Notes under the pieces: model-generated
What the model was told of the DNA's origin: nothing
What the model saw: the letters and a program-made list of their open reading frames with translations, nothing else
Database searches by the model: none
Shown here: piece after piece, positions 1 through 7,854 of the stretch
Numbering within the stretch: position 1 is the first letter of the stretch
Layout: each line of letters starts with the position of its first letter
Assembly: GCF_004138485.1 (NCBI RefSeq)
Contig: NZ_ML142848.1
Location: 1,276,640-1,340,639, forward strand
Reading direction: 5' to 3'
DNA from: Peristeroidobacter soli
GTDB lineage: Bacteria > Pseudomonadota > Gammaproteobacteria > Steroidobacterales > Steroidobacteraceae
Length of the DNA stretch: 64,000 nucleotides
Position numbers and translations under genes: made by a program

Positions 1-785
1 TCCAGGATGTCCTTGAGCACATCGCGACGATCGCGCAGACGCAGATCGTTCAACAGCGCCTTCATGATGGCGGCGTGACCGGGATACCGGATCGTGCGGT
101 AGTTGAGATTGCGCACCTTGCCGCTCAAGGTCTCGCACAGCGAGCCCAGACCGCCGGAGGTGTTGAACGCCTCGTAAGTCACGCCGTCGAGCGAGAACTC
201 TTCGAGCTCTTCCATCGGCGGCACTTCGCGACGCTCGCCGTTGACGATGGCTTCGCAGGGCTCGCAGTACTCGTTGATGAGCCCTTCGGTGCTCCACGTC
301 AGGTTGTAGTTGAGCGCGTTCGACGGGAACTTCGGCAGCGCGCCGACGCGCATGCGAACGTCGTGCAGCGTATCGAAGCGACGGATCAGATCGTAAGCGG
401 CGATGGTGATGAAGCCCGGCGCGAGGCCGCACTGAGGAATGAACGCGGTCTGCGCGCCCTCCGCCAGCTTCTTCACCTTGCGCGTGGTCGCCACGTCTTC
501 GGTGAGATCCAGATAGTGAGCGCCGGTCTCTTTGGCCGCGACGGCAATATCGCCCGTCAGATTGAACGGCACCGCGCTCAGCACGGCGAAGCTGCCCTTG
601 AGCAACGCGCTCAGCTCGCGCGGATCGGTGACGTCGACCGCCTTGGTCTCGATCGCTGCGTTGAGGCCGCTGAAGCGACCCACCTGCCGGTCGGCCAGGG
701 TGACGCGATAGTCGCCGCTAGCGGCGAGCATATCGGCAATGGTGACGCCAATCTTGCCGGCGCCTGCGACCACGATGTGTTTCAT
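1..785 (-). CDS. Saccharopine dehydrogenase family protein (C-terminus outside window)
   Basis: The reading frame starts at ATG 785 and runs leftwards off the window, so 261 residues are visible. It opens with a Rossmann nucleotide-binding motif (VVAGAGKIG, residues 5-13). It continues with the fold of saccharopine reductase/dehydrogenase, including TKAVDVTDP, the LSAVPFNLTGDIAVAAKETG region and the QCGLAPGF motif that follows the cofactor domain. Family members interconvert saccharopine with glutamate and aminoadipate semialdehyde using NAD(P), in lysine metabolism, but many bacterial relatives have untested substrates. The gene is divergent from an Lrp/AsnC regulator, which fits control of an amino-acid catabolic gene by its neighbour. 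Family assignment is firm; exact substrate is inference. Confidence 0.85.
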   Translation of the reverse strand, partial: MKHIVVAGAGKIGVTIADMLAASGDYRVTLADRQVGRFSGLNAAIETKAVDVTDPRELSALLKGSFAVLSAVPFNLTGDIAVAAKETGAHYLDLTEDVATTRKVKKLAEGAQTAFIPQCGLAPGFITIAAYDLIRRFDTLHDVRMRVGALPKFPSNALNYNLTWSTEGLINEYCEPCEAIVNGERREVPPMEELEEFSLDGVTYEAFNTSGGLGSLCETLSGKVRNLNYRTIRYPGHAAIMKALLNDLRLRDRRDVLKDIL

Positions 786-904
786 GGCGGGCATTGTCGG
801 CAAGGCCCCGGTCGACGGGTATTGCCAAAGCGCCGAGCTGTCGGCAATGTTTCGGCGTTTTGTCGGTTCCCTTCGTCATTTCGCCGAGACACCGCCGTTT
901 TCGC
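786..904. promoter_or_regulatory. Divergent control region between dehydrogenase and Lrp-type regulator
   Basis: This 119-bp gap separates two divergent starts (785 and 905) and must hold both promoters. It is rich in related words on both strands (for example TCGGCAATGTTTCGGCG near 841 and TTTTGTCGG near 858). Lrp-type octamers commonly bind such spaced degenerate repeats. No clear -35/-10 pair stands out. Assignment rests on gene layout rather than on a recognised operator. Confidence 0.4.
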
Positions 905-1351
905 ATGAAGCCCCGCCCGCAACCGCTCGATTCCGTCGACCAGCAACTCATCGCGCTGTTGCGCGAGAACGCTCGTGCTCCGACCGCCGTCCTCGCCCGC
1001 AGTCTCGGCCTGTCACGCACCACCGTGCAGAGCCGGCTGGAGCGGCTGGAGCGATCCAAGGTCATCACCGGCTATTCGGTGCGGCTCTCGGAAGCTCAGG
1101 AACGCGGCGCCGTGCACGCCTACATCATGATCACGGTGAAGCCGAAGCACGCCAGCCAGGTCGAACGCGAGGTGCGCAAGCTGAAGGACGTGCGCGTCCT
1201 GCAAGCGGTCAGCGGCGCCTTCGACCTGATGGCGCTGGCCGTCACCGATTCGATCACCGACATGGACGAGTTGATCGACTCCATCGGCGAGCTCGACGGC
1301 GTCGAGCGCACCACTTCATCGATCGTGCTGTCGACCAAGTTCGAGCGCTGA
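905..1351 (+). CDS. Lrp/AsnC family transcriptional regulator
   Basis: A 148-residue protein with an N-terminal winged helix-turn-helix (DQQLIALLRENARAPTAVLA, then LSRTTVQSRLERLERSKVI) and a C-terminal RAM/ligand-binding domain (HAYIMITVKPKHASQV; LQAVSGAFDLMALAVTDS). This is the normal size and layout for the family. I chose ATG 905 because homologues begin just before the DxVDxQ helix; an upstream in-frame start at 794 would add a tail resembling translated intergenic DNA. No strong ribosome-binding site is visible. Proteins of this family sense amino acids and usually regulate the divergent neighbour as well as themselves, here the saccharopine dehydrogenase. Confidence 0.88.
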   Translation: MKPRPQPLDSVDQQLIALLRENARAPTAVLARSLGLSRTTVQSRLERLERSKVITGYSVRLSEAQERGAVHAYIMITVKPKHASQVEREVRKLKDVRVLQAVSGAFDLMALAVTDSITDMDELIDSIGELDGVERTTSSIVLSTKFER

Positions 1352-1424
1352 AAGCTGCCAGTTCTTTGGGATCTGAGCGCCTTCGCCCGACAGCAATGCC
1401 TCGAGCTTGCGCCCCGCCTCCGAG

Positions 1425-1440
1425 CTGTATATACAGCCAG
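1425..1440 (+). promoter_or_regulatory. SOS-like (LexA-type) box at start of repair operon
   Basis: The sequence CTGTATATACAGCCAG lies 2 bases before the ATG at 1443. It contains a perfect 12-bp palindrome CTGTATATACAG and, read as CTGT-N8-CCAG, matches the gammaproteobacterial LexA consensus CTGT-N8-ACAG with one mismatch. It closely resembles the better box at 23074-23089 in this window. Its position over the start codon would suit repression of the four repair genes that follow. Because of the mismatch, it could instead be an operator for another palindrome-binding factor. Confidence 0.5.
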
Positions 1441-1442
1441 AC

Positions 1443-2663
1443 ATGGACCTGGAGACCAAACTCGCCATCCTGGCCGACGCCGCCAAGTACGACGCCTCAT
1501 GCGCCAGCAGTGGCGCGCCCAAGCGCAGCGCGGCTCCGGGCAAAGGCATGGGCTCCACTACAGGCATGGGCATCTGCCATAGCTATACACCCGACGGCCG
1601 CTGCGTCTCGTTGCTCAAGATCCTGCTGACCAACTTCTGTCTGTACGACTGTCTCTATTGCATCAACCGCCGTTCGAGCGACATTCCACGAGCGCGCTTC
1701 TCGGCGCAGGAAGTGGTGGACCTGACGCTCTGCTTCTACAGGCGCAACTACATCGAAGGGTTGTTCCTCAGCTCCGGCATCATCCGGACCGCCGATTACA
1801 CGATGGAGCAACTGGTCGAGGTCGCGCGCACGCTGCGAGAGGAACACGAGTTTCGCGGCTACATTCATTTGAAGACCATTCCGGAAGCGAGCCCCGAGTT
1901 GGTCGCAGCCGCCGGCCGCTATGCCGATCGCTTGAGCGTCAACATCGAATTGCCCACGCGCGAGGCGCTGACGACGCTGGCACCGGAGAAGAGCGATGTC
2001 TCCATCAAGCGCGCCATGGGTGAGATTCGGCTCAAGCTCGACGAGAAAGCGGACGGTGGAGCAAAGGCGCCGCGCTTCTCACCGGCAGGTCAGAGCACGC
2101 AACTCATCGTCGGCGCCGACGAAAGCTCCGATGCCTCCATCATGGAGACGGCGGACACGCTGTATCGCTCGTACAAGCTGCGTCGAATCTATTACTCAGC
2201 TTTCAGTCCGATTCAACGCACGTCCGCGCTCCTGCCCAACAAAGCGCCACCGCTGATGCGCGAGCATCGGTTGTACCAAGCCGATTGGCTGATGCGTTAT
2301 TACGAGTTCTCGCTGGGTGAGCTGTCGCAGGCCATGCCGGGCGGGAAGCTGGACTTGAGCGTCGATCCGAAGACCACCTGGGCGCTGGCGAATCGTCACC
2401 AATTCCCGGTGGACGTGAACACAGCCGACCGGCATCAACTGCTGCGCGTGCCGGGTCTCGGCGTGCGCGTGATCGATCGCATCATCAGCTCACGCCGGCA
2501 TCGTAAGCTGCGTTACGAAGACCTGAAAACGCTCGGAGCGACACTGAAGCGCGCCCGTCATTTCATTTGCACGGCTGATTATCGGCCGCAACAAAGTGAT
2601 CGCAGCTCCGACGGCCTGCGACATGCGTTGATCTCGGCTCCCGAACAGCAGTCATTGTTCTGA
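1443..2663 (+). CDS. Putative DNA modification/repair radical SAM protein (SplB-like)
   Basis: A 406-residue radical SAM enzyme. The [4Fe-4S]-binding CxxxCxxC motif is at C66, C70 and C73 (CLYDCLYC). An N-terminal KYDASCASSG segment is typical of the family always found next to UDG-domain proteins (the TIGR03916 type, by recollection). The C-terminal part carries a helix-hairpin-helix DNA-binding element (VNTADRHQLLRVPGLGVRVI). ATG 1443 is preferred because homologues begin at this MxLxxKLAILADAAKYD segment; a TTG at 1407 is possible. No Shine-Dalgarno is visible, so translation may be leaderless. It is separated by 2 bases from the UdgX gene and is probably co-transcribed with the exonuclease and ligase. 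The lesion it acts on is unknown. Confidence 0.88.
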   Translation: MDLETKLAILADAAKYDASCASSGAPKRSAAPGKGMGSTTGMGICHSYTPDGRCVSLLKILLTNFCLYDCLYCINRRSSDIPRARFSAQEVVDLTLCFYRRNYIEGLFLSSGIIRTADYTMEQLVEVARTLREEHEFRGYIHLKTIPEASPELVAAAGRYADRLSVNIELPTREALTTLAPEKSDVSIKRAMGEIRLKLDEKADGGAKAPRFSPAGQSTQLIVGADESSDASIMETADTLYRSYKLRRIYYSAFSPIQRTSALLPNKAPPLMREHRLYQADWLMRYYEFSLGELSQAMPGGKLDLSVDPKTTWALANRHQFPVDVNTADRHQLLRVPGLGVRVIDRIISSRRHRKLRYEDLKTLGATLKRARHFICTADYRPQQSDRSSDGLRHALISAPEQQSLF

Positions 2664-2665
2664 CC

Positions 2666-4042
2666 ATGTATTCGGCCTGCGTCCAAGAGTTCACGCAGTG
2701 GCGCGAGGTGGCGCGCCCACTGTTATCCACCGGCACTGTTCCGGAGGACATGGAGTGGAAACTGGGCCGACACTTCGAACCTCTGGCGCCTTCCCTCACA
2801 GCACCGACACCGTTGCGACTGTCGCGTCAACTGATCGAGCTATTGGAAACCATCAGCTGCTATCGACACGACGGCCGCTGGGACTTGATGTATCGCCTGG
2901 CTTGGCGTTCGTTACGGCAGCCGCACTTATTGGAGGACGCCGCCGATCCCGACGTTCACCGCGCCATGCAGATGGCCAGCGCCGTGAACCGCGAGATCCA
3001 CAAGATGCACGCGTTCGTTCGCTTCCGCGAAATGACCGACGAGCAAGGCGAAAAGAAATATTTCGCGTGGTTCGAGCCCACGCACCAAGTCCTGCGCCTG
3101 GGCGTGCCGTTCTTTTGCAAACGCTTCCCGAACATGGAATGGATGATCGCCACGCCCGACGGCACCGCGCTGTGGCGCAACGGCGAGCTGCGATTCATCG
3201 AGACGCCGGACAAGTCGACGCTGCCCAAAGCGGATGCGCACGAAGGACTGTGGCGCACTTACTATCGAAACATCTGTAACGTGTCGCGCATCAACCCGCC
3301 AGCCATGCGACGCGAGATGCCGCAGCGATATTGGCGCAATCTGCCGGAGTCGGTCGAGATTCAAACGCTGTTGCGCGACGGTCAGTCGAGCTTTGCTCAG
3401 CGCCAGCGTGAAGCCATGGATCTGGAGCTCGCCAAAGCGCGAGCCATGCAACGCGCGTTGGCGGATCTCCCGGATCACTCTGGCGGCCCCTCGGCGTGTC
3501 GTCGTTGTGACATCTGGCGTCACGCGACTCAAGCCGTGCTCGGTGAAGGCTCGACCTCGGCATTCATCATGCTCGTCGGCGAACAGCCCGGCGATGAAGA
3601 GGATCTGCGCGGTCGGCCTTTCGTCGGTCCCGCTGGCCGCGTGCTCGATGAAGCATTGAAAGTCGCCGGACTGGAGCGCGGCGATCTCTACGTCACCAAC
3701 GCCGTCAAACATTTCAAATGGCAACCACGCGGTAAGCGCCGGCTGCACCAGCGACCAGCCGCAAGCGAACTGGCTGCCTGCAACCATTGGCTCGATGCCG
3801 AGGTCTCGCAAGTCAAACCTCGCATCATCGTGGCGCTTGGCGTATCGGCACTACGCGCCGTCGCGGGCCTGACCGACTCGATCGAATCGGCTCGCCAGCT
3901 GCAGATTCCTCACGCGAGCGGAGCGCAGGTTGTCTGTACCTATCATCCGTCAGCGATCCTCCGCGCCGATCCTGCAAACGCAGATCAACTGCGCACCCAC
4001 TTGGTGGACGATTTGCGTCGTGCCCGGGAACTTGCCGCGTGA
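2666..4042 (+). CDS. DUF4130 plus UdgX-type uracil-DNA glycosylase fusion
   Basis: 458 residues in two parts. Residues 1-255 match the 'probable DNA metabolism protein' domain linked to the upstream radical SAM family. Residues 270-458 are a uracil-DNA glycosylase superfamily domain of the UdgX kind. Visible UDG motifs are GEQPGDEED (305-313), the KRRLH loop (357-361) and HPSAILR (427-433). C278, C281, C372 and C424 are placed to ligate a 4Fe-4S cluster. In characterised UdgX the histidine of the KRRxH loop bonds covalently to the deoxyribose after uracil excision, so H361 predicts a suicide-type, uracil-specific binder. Start ATG follows the radical SAM stop by 2 bases, indicating translational coupling. 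Confidence 0.9.
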   Translation: MYSACVQEFTQWREVARPLLSTGTVPEDMEWKLGRHFEPLAPSLTAPTPLRLSRQLIELLETISCYRHDGRWDLMYRLAWRSLRQPHLLEDAADPDVHRAMQMASAVNREIHKMHAFVRFREMTDEQGEKKYFAWFEPTHQVLRLGVPFFCKRFPNMEWMIATPDGTALWRNGELRFIETPDKSTLPKADAHEGLWRTYYRNICNVSRINPPAMRREMPQRYWRNLPESVEIQTLLRDGQSSFAQRQREAMDLELAKARAMQRALADLPDHSGGPSACRRCDIWRHATQAVLGEGSTSAFIMLVGEQPGDEEDLRGRPFVGPAGRVLDEALKVAGLERGDLYVTNAVKHFKWQPRGKRRLHQRPAASELAACNHWLDAEVSQVKPRIIVALGVSALRAVAGLTDSIESARQLQIPHASGAQVVCTYHPSAILRADPANADQLRTHLVDDLRRARELAA

Positions 4043-4060
4043 CCGTACGCTTCCTCTAAG

Positions 4061-5068
4061 ATGTCCGCCGCCCCGCCACCGCTTGTGACCGTCACAGAGA
4101 ACGGCCTGTATTGCCCGGCCGGTAGATTCCACATTGATCCCTGGCGGCCAGTCGAGACCGCTGTCATCACGCACGCCCATGGCGATCATCTGCGCCAGGG
4201 CGGCACGCGGTATCTACTCGCCGAACCTGGCCTCGCAATCGCGAGCCATCGCCTGGGCGCGGATCATCAGCCGACGCCGGTGAAATACGGCGAGCAACTG
4301 CAACTCGGCGCAACGACGATCTCACTGCACCCGGCCGGCCACATTCTCGGCTCGGCGCAGCTGCGCATCGAGCATGAAGGACAAGTGTGGGTCGTGTCCG
4401 GCGACTACAAGCGACAGCCCGATCCAACCTGCGCGCCATTCGAGCCACTGACCTGCGACGTATTCATCAGCGAGGCCACGTTCGCCTTGCCGGTGTATCA
4501 ATGGCAGCCAACCGGCGAAGTGATCGAAGAAATCTTCCACTGGTGGCGAGCCAACAGGGAGCGCGGGCTCGCGTCCGTGTTGTTCTGTTACGCGCTCGGC
4601 AAGGCCCAACGCGTGTTGGCAGAACTGCGAGCATTCACCGACGAGACGGTGTACTTGCACGGCGCCGTGAATGTGTTGACGGACGTCTATCGGCAGCAAG
4701 ACATCGAGATGCTCCCGACGATGCCCGTCACCGGCGAAAAGAAAACGGACTATCGCGGCGCTTTGATCATCGCTCCGCCGAGCGCCGCCGGCACGCCGTG
4801 GATGCGACGCTTCGGCGATCATTCCAGCGGTTTCTGCTCCGGCTGGATGCGAGTGCGCGGCAATCGACGGCGGCGTGGCTATGACCGCGGCTTCGTACTT
4901 TCCGATCACGTCGATTGGCCGGGCCTCATCGATACATTCAAGAGCACTGGCGCGAGCAAAATCCTGCTGACTCACGGCTACTCCGACGCTCTCGCTCGCT
5001 ACATGAACGAGCTGGGCCTCTCCGCTGGCGCGCTTCAGACAGCGTACGGCGACGAGGAGCAGCAATGA
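4061..5068 (+). CDS. Ligase-associated DNA exonuclease (metallo-beta-lactamase fold)
   Basis: 335 residues of the MBL/beta-CASP nuclease type. The metal site THAHGDH is at 37-43; the C-terminal part has the beta-CASP-like VLSDHVDWPGL and ILLTHGYSDALARY segments typical of the ligase-associated exonuclease family (TIGR04122-type, by recollection). Such proteins process DNA ends before sealing by the partner ligase. The gene lies 18 bases after udgX and its stop overlaps the ligase start by four bases (ATGA), so exonuclease and ligase are translationally coupled. The usual third and fourth members of the ligase cassette, an Lhr-type helicase and a phosphoesterase, are not adjacent. Confidence 0.9.
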   Translation: MSAAPPPLVTVTENGLYCPAGRFHIDPWRPVETAVITHAHGDHLRQGGTRYLLAEPGLAIASHRLGADHQPTPVKYGEQLQLGATTISLHPAGHILGSAQLRIEHEGQVWVVSGDYKRQPDPTCAPFEPLTCDVFISEATFALPVYQWQPTGEVIEEIFHWWRANRERGLASVLFCYALGKAQRVLAELRAFTDETVYLHGAVNVLTDVYRQQDIEMLPTMPVTGEKKTDYRGALIIAPPSAAGTPWMRRFGDHSSGFCSGWMRVRGNRRRRGYDRGFVLSDHVDWPGLIDTFKSTGASKILLTHGYSDALARYMNELGLSAGALQTAYGDEEQQ

Positions 5069-6687
5069 GAACCTTCGCCGCGCTGTACGAAGAGCTCGAC
5101 ACGACGCAGTCGACCAACCTCAAAGTCGCGGCGATGTCCCGCTACTTTCGCGAAGCACCGCCCGCCGACGCGGCGTGGGCGACGTACATTCTCTCGGGCC
5201 GCCGGCTGAAACGTTTCATCGGACCGGCGCTGTTGAAACGCTGGTTGATCGACGAGGCCGCGCTGCCGGAGTGGCTGATCGATGAATCCTACAATTCGGT
5301 CGGCGACCTGGCCGAAACCATCGCGCTACTCACGGCTGGTACAGCTCACGGCGAAGCCGGCACTGACGATATCGCCCTCGCCGACTGGATCGAGGACCGC
5401 CTGTTGCCATTGCGCGAGGCGGAGGAAGACGTGCAACGCCAGACCATCACCGGCTGGTGGCGCGAGCTGCCTTATCGACAATGTTTCCTGTTGAATAAAC
5501 TGCTCACGGGCGAGTTGCGCGTCGGCGTGTCGCAGCTGCTGGTCACACGAGCGCTCGCTGATGTCACCGGCATCGAACGCACCGAGCTAGCCGGTCGATT
5601 GATGGGCGACTGGCAGCCCGGCGCTCTCTTCTGGCAAGCGCTGCATGCGGCCGAGAGCCCGCGCACCGATCCTGCCGTTCCGTATCCTTTCTTCCTCGCG
5701 TCGCCGCTCGAAGGCGAACCGGGTCAACTCGGCGACCGCGACGCCTGGCAGGCCGAGTGGAAATGGGATGGCATTCGCGGCCAGCTGATCCGCCGCGCCA
5801 GCGAATGTCACTTGTGGTCGCGAGGTGAGGAACGTATCACCGACCGGTTTCCCGAGATCGTCGACGCGGCAGGCACGCTGCCCGACGGCGTCGTGCTCGA
5901 TGGCGAAGTCGTCGCGTGGAAGGACGGACGGATCCAGCCCTTCGCTTTGTTACAGCAGCGCATCGGGCGCAAGAAGCTCACCGCCGCGATTCTGGCCACC
6001 GTGCCCGTGCAGTTCCTCGCCTATGACTTGCTCGAATTCAACGGCGAGGATCTTCGCGCGGCACCGCTTCGAGAACGCCGCGCTCACTTGGAAAAACTGC
6101 TGACGAACGCGTCGCCCATCCTGCAGGTCTCGCCCTTGGTCACCGCGCCGAGCTGGGAAGAACTCGCTCTGGCGCGCGCCGACTCACGGCAACGCAACGT
6201 CGAAGGCTTGATGCTGAAAGCGCTCGACTCGAGCTACGGTACCGGCCGTCAACGCGGCGCGTGGTGGAAGTGGAAGATCGAACCGCATTCATTCGATGCG
6301 GTCATGATCTACGCCCAACCCGGTCAAGGGCGCCGCTCGAACCTGTACACGGATTACACGTTCGGCGTCTGGCGGGATCGAGAGCTGGTGCCGGTCGCGA
6401 AAGCCTATTCAGGCTTGAGCAATCCCGAAGTGGAACAGCTCGATCGCTGGATTCGTGCTCACACCGTGGAGAAATTCGGCCCGGTGCGTTCCGTCGAGCC
6501 GAGCCAGGTGTTCGAGCTGGCGTATGAAGGCATCGCCGCTTCCGGCCGTCACAAATCCGGCATCGCGCTGCGTTTTCCACGAATTCTGCGCTGGCGCACC
6601 GACAAACCCGCCAGCGAAGCCGACACACTCGCGAATCTGCAAGCCGTGCTCACGCCGGCGCCCGACGCACCGGCTAACATTCGATAA
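5065..6687 (+). CDS. ATP-dependent DNA ligase
   Basis: 540 residues. An N-terminal helical DNA-binding domain (1-200) precedes the nucleotidyl-transferase domain with motif I EWKWDGIR (catalytic Lys233 adenylated by ATP), motif III LDGEVVAW, motif IV VEGLMLK and motif V WWKWKIEP, then an OB-fold C-terminus. This is the domain order of the bacterial cisplatin-type/LigB-like ATP ligases that accompany an MBL exonuclease. ATG 5065 is chosen because it overlaps the exonuclease stop; a longer in-frame opening from 4915 is only read-through of the upstream gene. Most bacteria replicate with an NAD-dependent ligase, so this one probably serves repair. Confidence 0.92.
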   Translation: MRTFAALYEELDTTQSTNLKVAAMSRYFREAPPADAAWATYILSGRRLKRFIGPALLKRWLIDEAALPEWLIDESYNSVGDLAETIALLTAGTAHGEAGTDDIALADWIEDRLLPLREAEEDVQRQTITGWWRELPYRQCFLLNKLLTGELRVGVSQLLVTRALADVTGIERTELAGRLMGDWQPGALFWQALHAAESPRTDPAVPYPFFLASPLEGEPGQLGDRDAWQAEWKWDGIRGQLIRRASECHLWSRGEERITDRFPEIVDAAGTLPDGVVLDGEVVAWKDGRIQPFALLQQRIGRKKLTAAILATVPVQFLAYDLLEFNGEDLRAAPLRERRAHLEKLLTNASPILQVSPLVTAPSWEELALARADSRQRNVEGLMLKALDSSYGTGRQRGAWWKWKIEPHSFDAVMIYAQPGQGRRSNLYTDYTFGVWRDRELVPVAKAYSGLSNPEVEQLDRWIRAHTVEKFGPVRSVEPSQVFELAYEGIAASGRHKSGIALRFPRILRWRTDKPASEADTLANLQAVLTPAPDAPANIR

Positions 6688-6699
6688 CAGGAGGCGATC

Positions 6700-7047
6700 A
6701 TGAAATACACAGGCAGCTGCCATTGCGGCGACGTCGCGTTCGAGTTCGAGGGAACATTCGACGAGGTGATGGAGTGCAACTGTTCTCACTGCAGTCGCAA
6801 AGGTTATCTGTTGACCTTCATCCCGCACGAACAGTTGACAGTGAGCAAAGGCACCGAGAGCTTGAGTACCTACACTTTCAACAAGCACGTCATTCAGCAT
6901 CACTTCTGCCAGAAGTGCGGCTGCGCGCCGTTCGGTGTAGGCATGAACCCGAAGGGCGGCAAGATGGCCGCCATCAACGTGCGTTGCCTGGAAGAGTTCG
7001 ATCTGGCGGGCATCAAGCGCAAGCCAGTGGACGGCAAATCGTACTGA
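6700..7047 (+). CDS. GFA/CENP-V family zinc protein
   Basis: 115 residues with the cysteine pattern of the glutathione-dependent formaldehyde-activating enzyme family: SCHCGDV near residue 6, CNCSHCSRKGY near 25 and CQKCGCAPFG near 70, which bind two zinc ions. A strong Shine-Dalgarno (AGGAGG) sits 6 bases before ATG 6700, 12 bases after the ligase stop, so it may be the last gene of the repair operon or have its own translation unit. Most members are not true formaldehyde-glutathione enzymes, and no partner gene here suggests that reaction. Function is therefore best left at family level. Confidence 0.85.
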   Translation: MKYTGSCHCGDVAFEFEGTFDEVMECNCSHCSRKGYLLTFIPHEQLTVSKGTESLSTYTFNKHVIQHHFCQKCGCAPFGVGMNPKGGKMAAINVRCLEEFDLAGIKRKPVDGKSY

Positions 7048-7127
7048 CCGGCACATCGAACGAGGGATCGGGCATTCTGCCACGCCCCTCGTGCGAGTCG
7101 GCAAAAGGCGCGACTTTTGCCTCTCGC

Positions 7128-7161
7128 CGCCGCCTGCGGCGTCGAGGTACATCCATGTACC
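7128..7161. terminator. Two adjacent hairpins between convergent genes
   Basis: A 6-bp stem with a 2-base loop (CGCCGC-CT-GCGGCG, 7128-7141) is followed directly by a 7-bp stem with a 2-base loop (GGTACAT-CC-ATGTACC, 7146-7161, shared flank). They lie between the convergent ends of the GFA gene (7047) and the hypothetical gene (7174). Neither is followed by a clear T-run, and 2-base loops are sterically tight, so a simple intrinsic terminator is only one possibility. Confidence 0.4.
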
Positions 7162-7173
7162 CGGTGGTGCTTC

Positions 7174-7671
7174 TCAGCTCAGGATCGCGGTCTGATAGTT
7201 CTGGGCAAGCGGCATCGGCTCCATCGCCAGTGCCAGCGCCTCGCGCGCCAGTTCGACCAGGCGCCGCGTGCAGTATTCGTACTCGCCGCGAGTGACGATG
7301 ATGGACCAGGACACCGCGCCGGCCTGCTCCGTCACACGCAACATCGCCCGGGCCGGATCGAGGCGGGCCGGATCGCGGCCCGCCGTCTGCGCGGCCCGCG
7401 CCAACCCCTTCAATTCCCGATACAACGCCGAGCCGGCGCCTGCTTCCATCAAGCCGGCAAATGTGAGTGTCGCGGCTTCGATGTCGATGCGCAGCCTGCT
7501 GACACGGCCGTCCGGCCATTCGATGTCGATGGGCATGCGGCCGACGCGCAACTTGCCTTCTTGAAAGCTTCGCAGCTCGCCGCGTTCCACCAGGACGCGC
7601 AGGGCCGCGCAAACCGCCTTGACCTCTTTCGAGCGGCGGATGGGCGCGACAAAGTCACAGGAGTGGGTCAT
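7174..7671 (-). CDS. Hypothetical protein, 165 residues
   Basis: I do not recognise a family. The protein is soluble (no signal peptide or membrane segment), begins MTHSCDFVAP, and ends with a helical stretch rich in Ala and Leu (RRLVELAREALALA). A central stretch of mixed strands (KLRVGRMPIDIEWPDGRV; LRIDIEAATLTFAG) suggests an alpha/beta fold. Codon use matches the neighbours, and the frame is open over 165 codons. It is divergent from malic enzyme, with a TACC-n4-GGTA palindrome in the shared upstream region. The ribosome-binding site is weak. Confidence 0.65.
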   Translation of the reverse strand: MTHSCDFVAPIRRSKEVKAVCAALRVLVERGELRSFQEGKLRVGRMPIDIEWPDGRVSRLRIDIEAATLTFAGLMEAGAGSALYRELKGLARAAQTAGRDPARLDPARAMLRVTEQAGAVSWSIIVTRGEYEYCTRRLVELAREALALAMEPMPLAQNYQTAILS

Positions 7672-7702
7672 GTCCGTGGTGATTACTCATAACCTGATTC
7701 GC

Positions 7703-7716
7703 CTACCGATTGGTAG
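7703..7716. promoter_or_regulatory. CTACC-GATT-GGTAG palindrome upstream of maeB
   Basis: A 5-bp inverted repeat with a 4-base spacer in the 183-bp region between the divergent starts at 7671 and 7855. TACC-n4-GGTA symmetry is common in TetR-type operators. No TetR gene is in the window, so the binding factor is unknown. Confidence 0.35.
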
Positions 7717-7854
7717 ACGACGCATAGGATAGGCTGTCACGGCGGCCGGCTCCAGTACCCTTTCGCAACTTGTATCCAGACCTGTGGGAATGGAATACAG
7801 TGGCGCCCCCAAATCTGCATGAATTTATCTCCAGGTCAGCAAGAGTTCGGGTGA

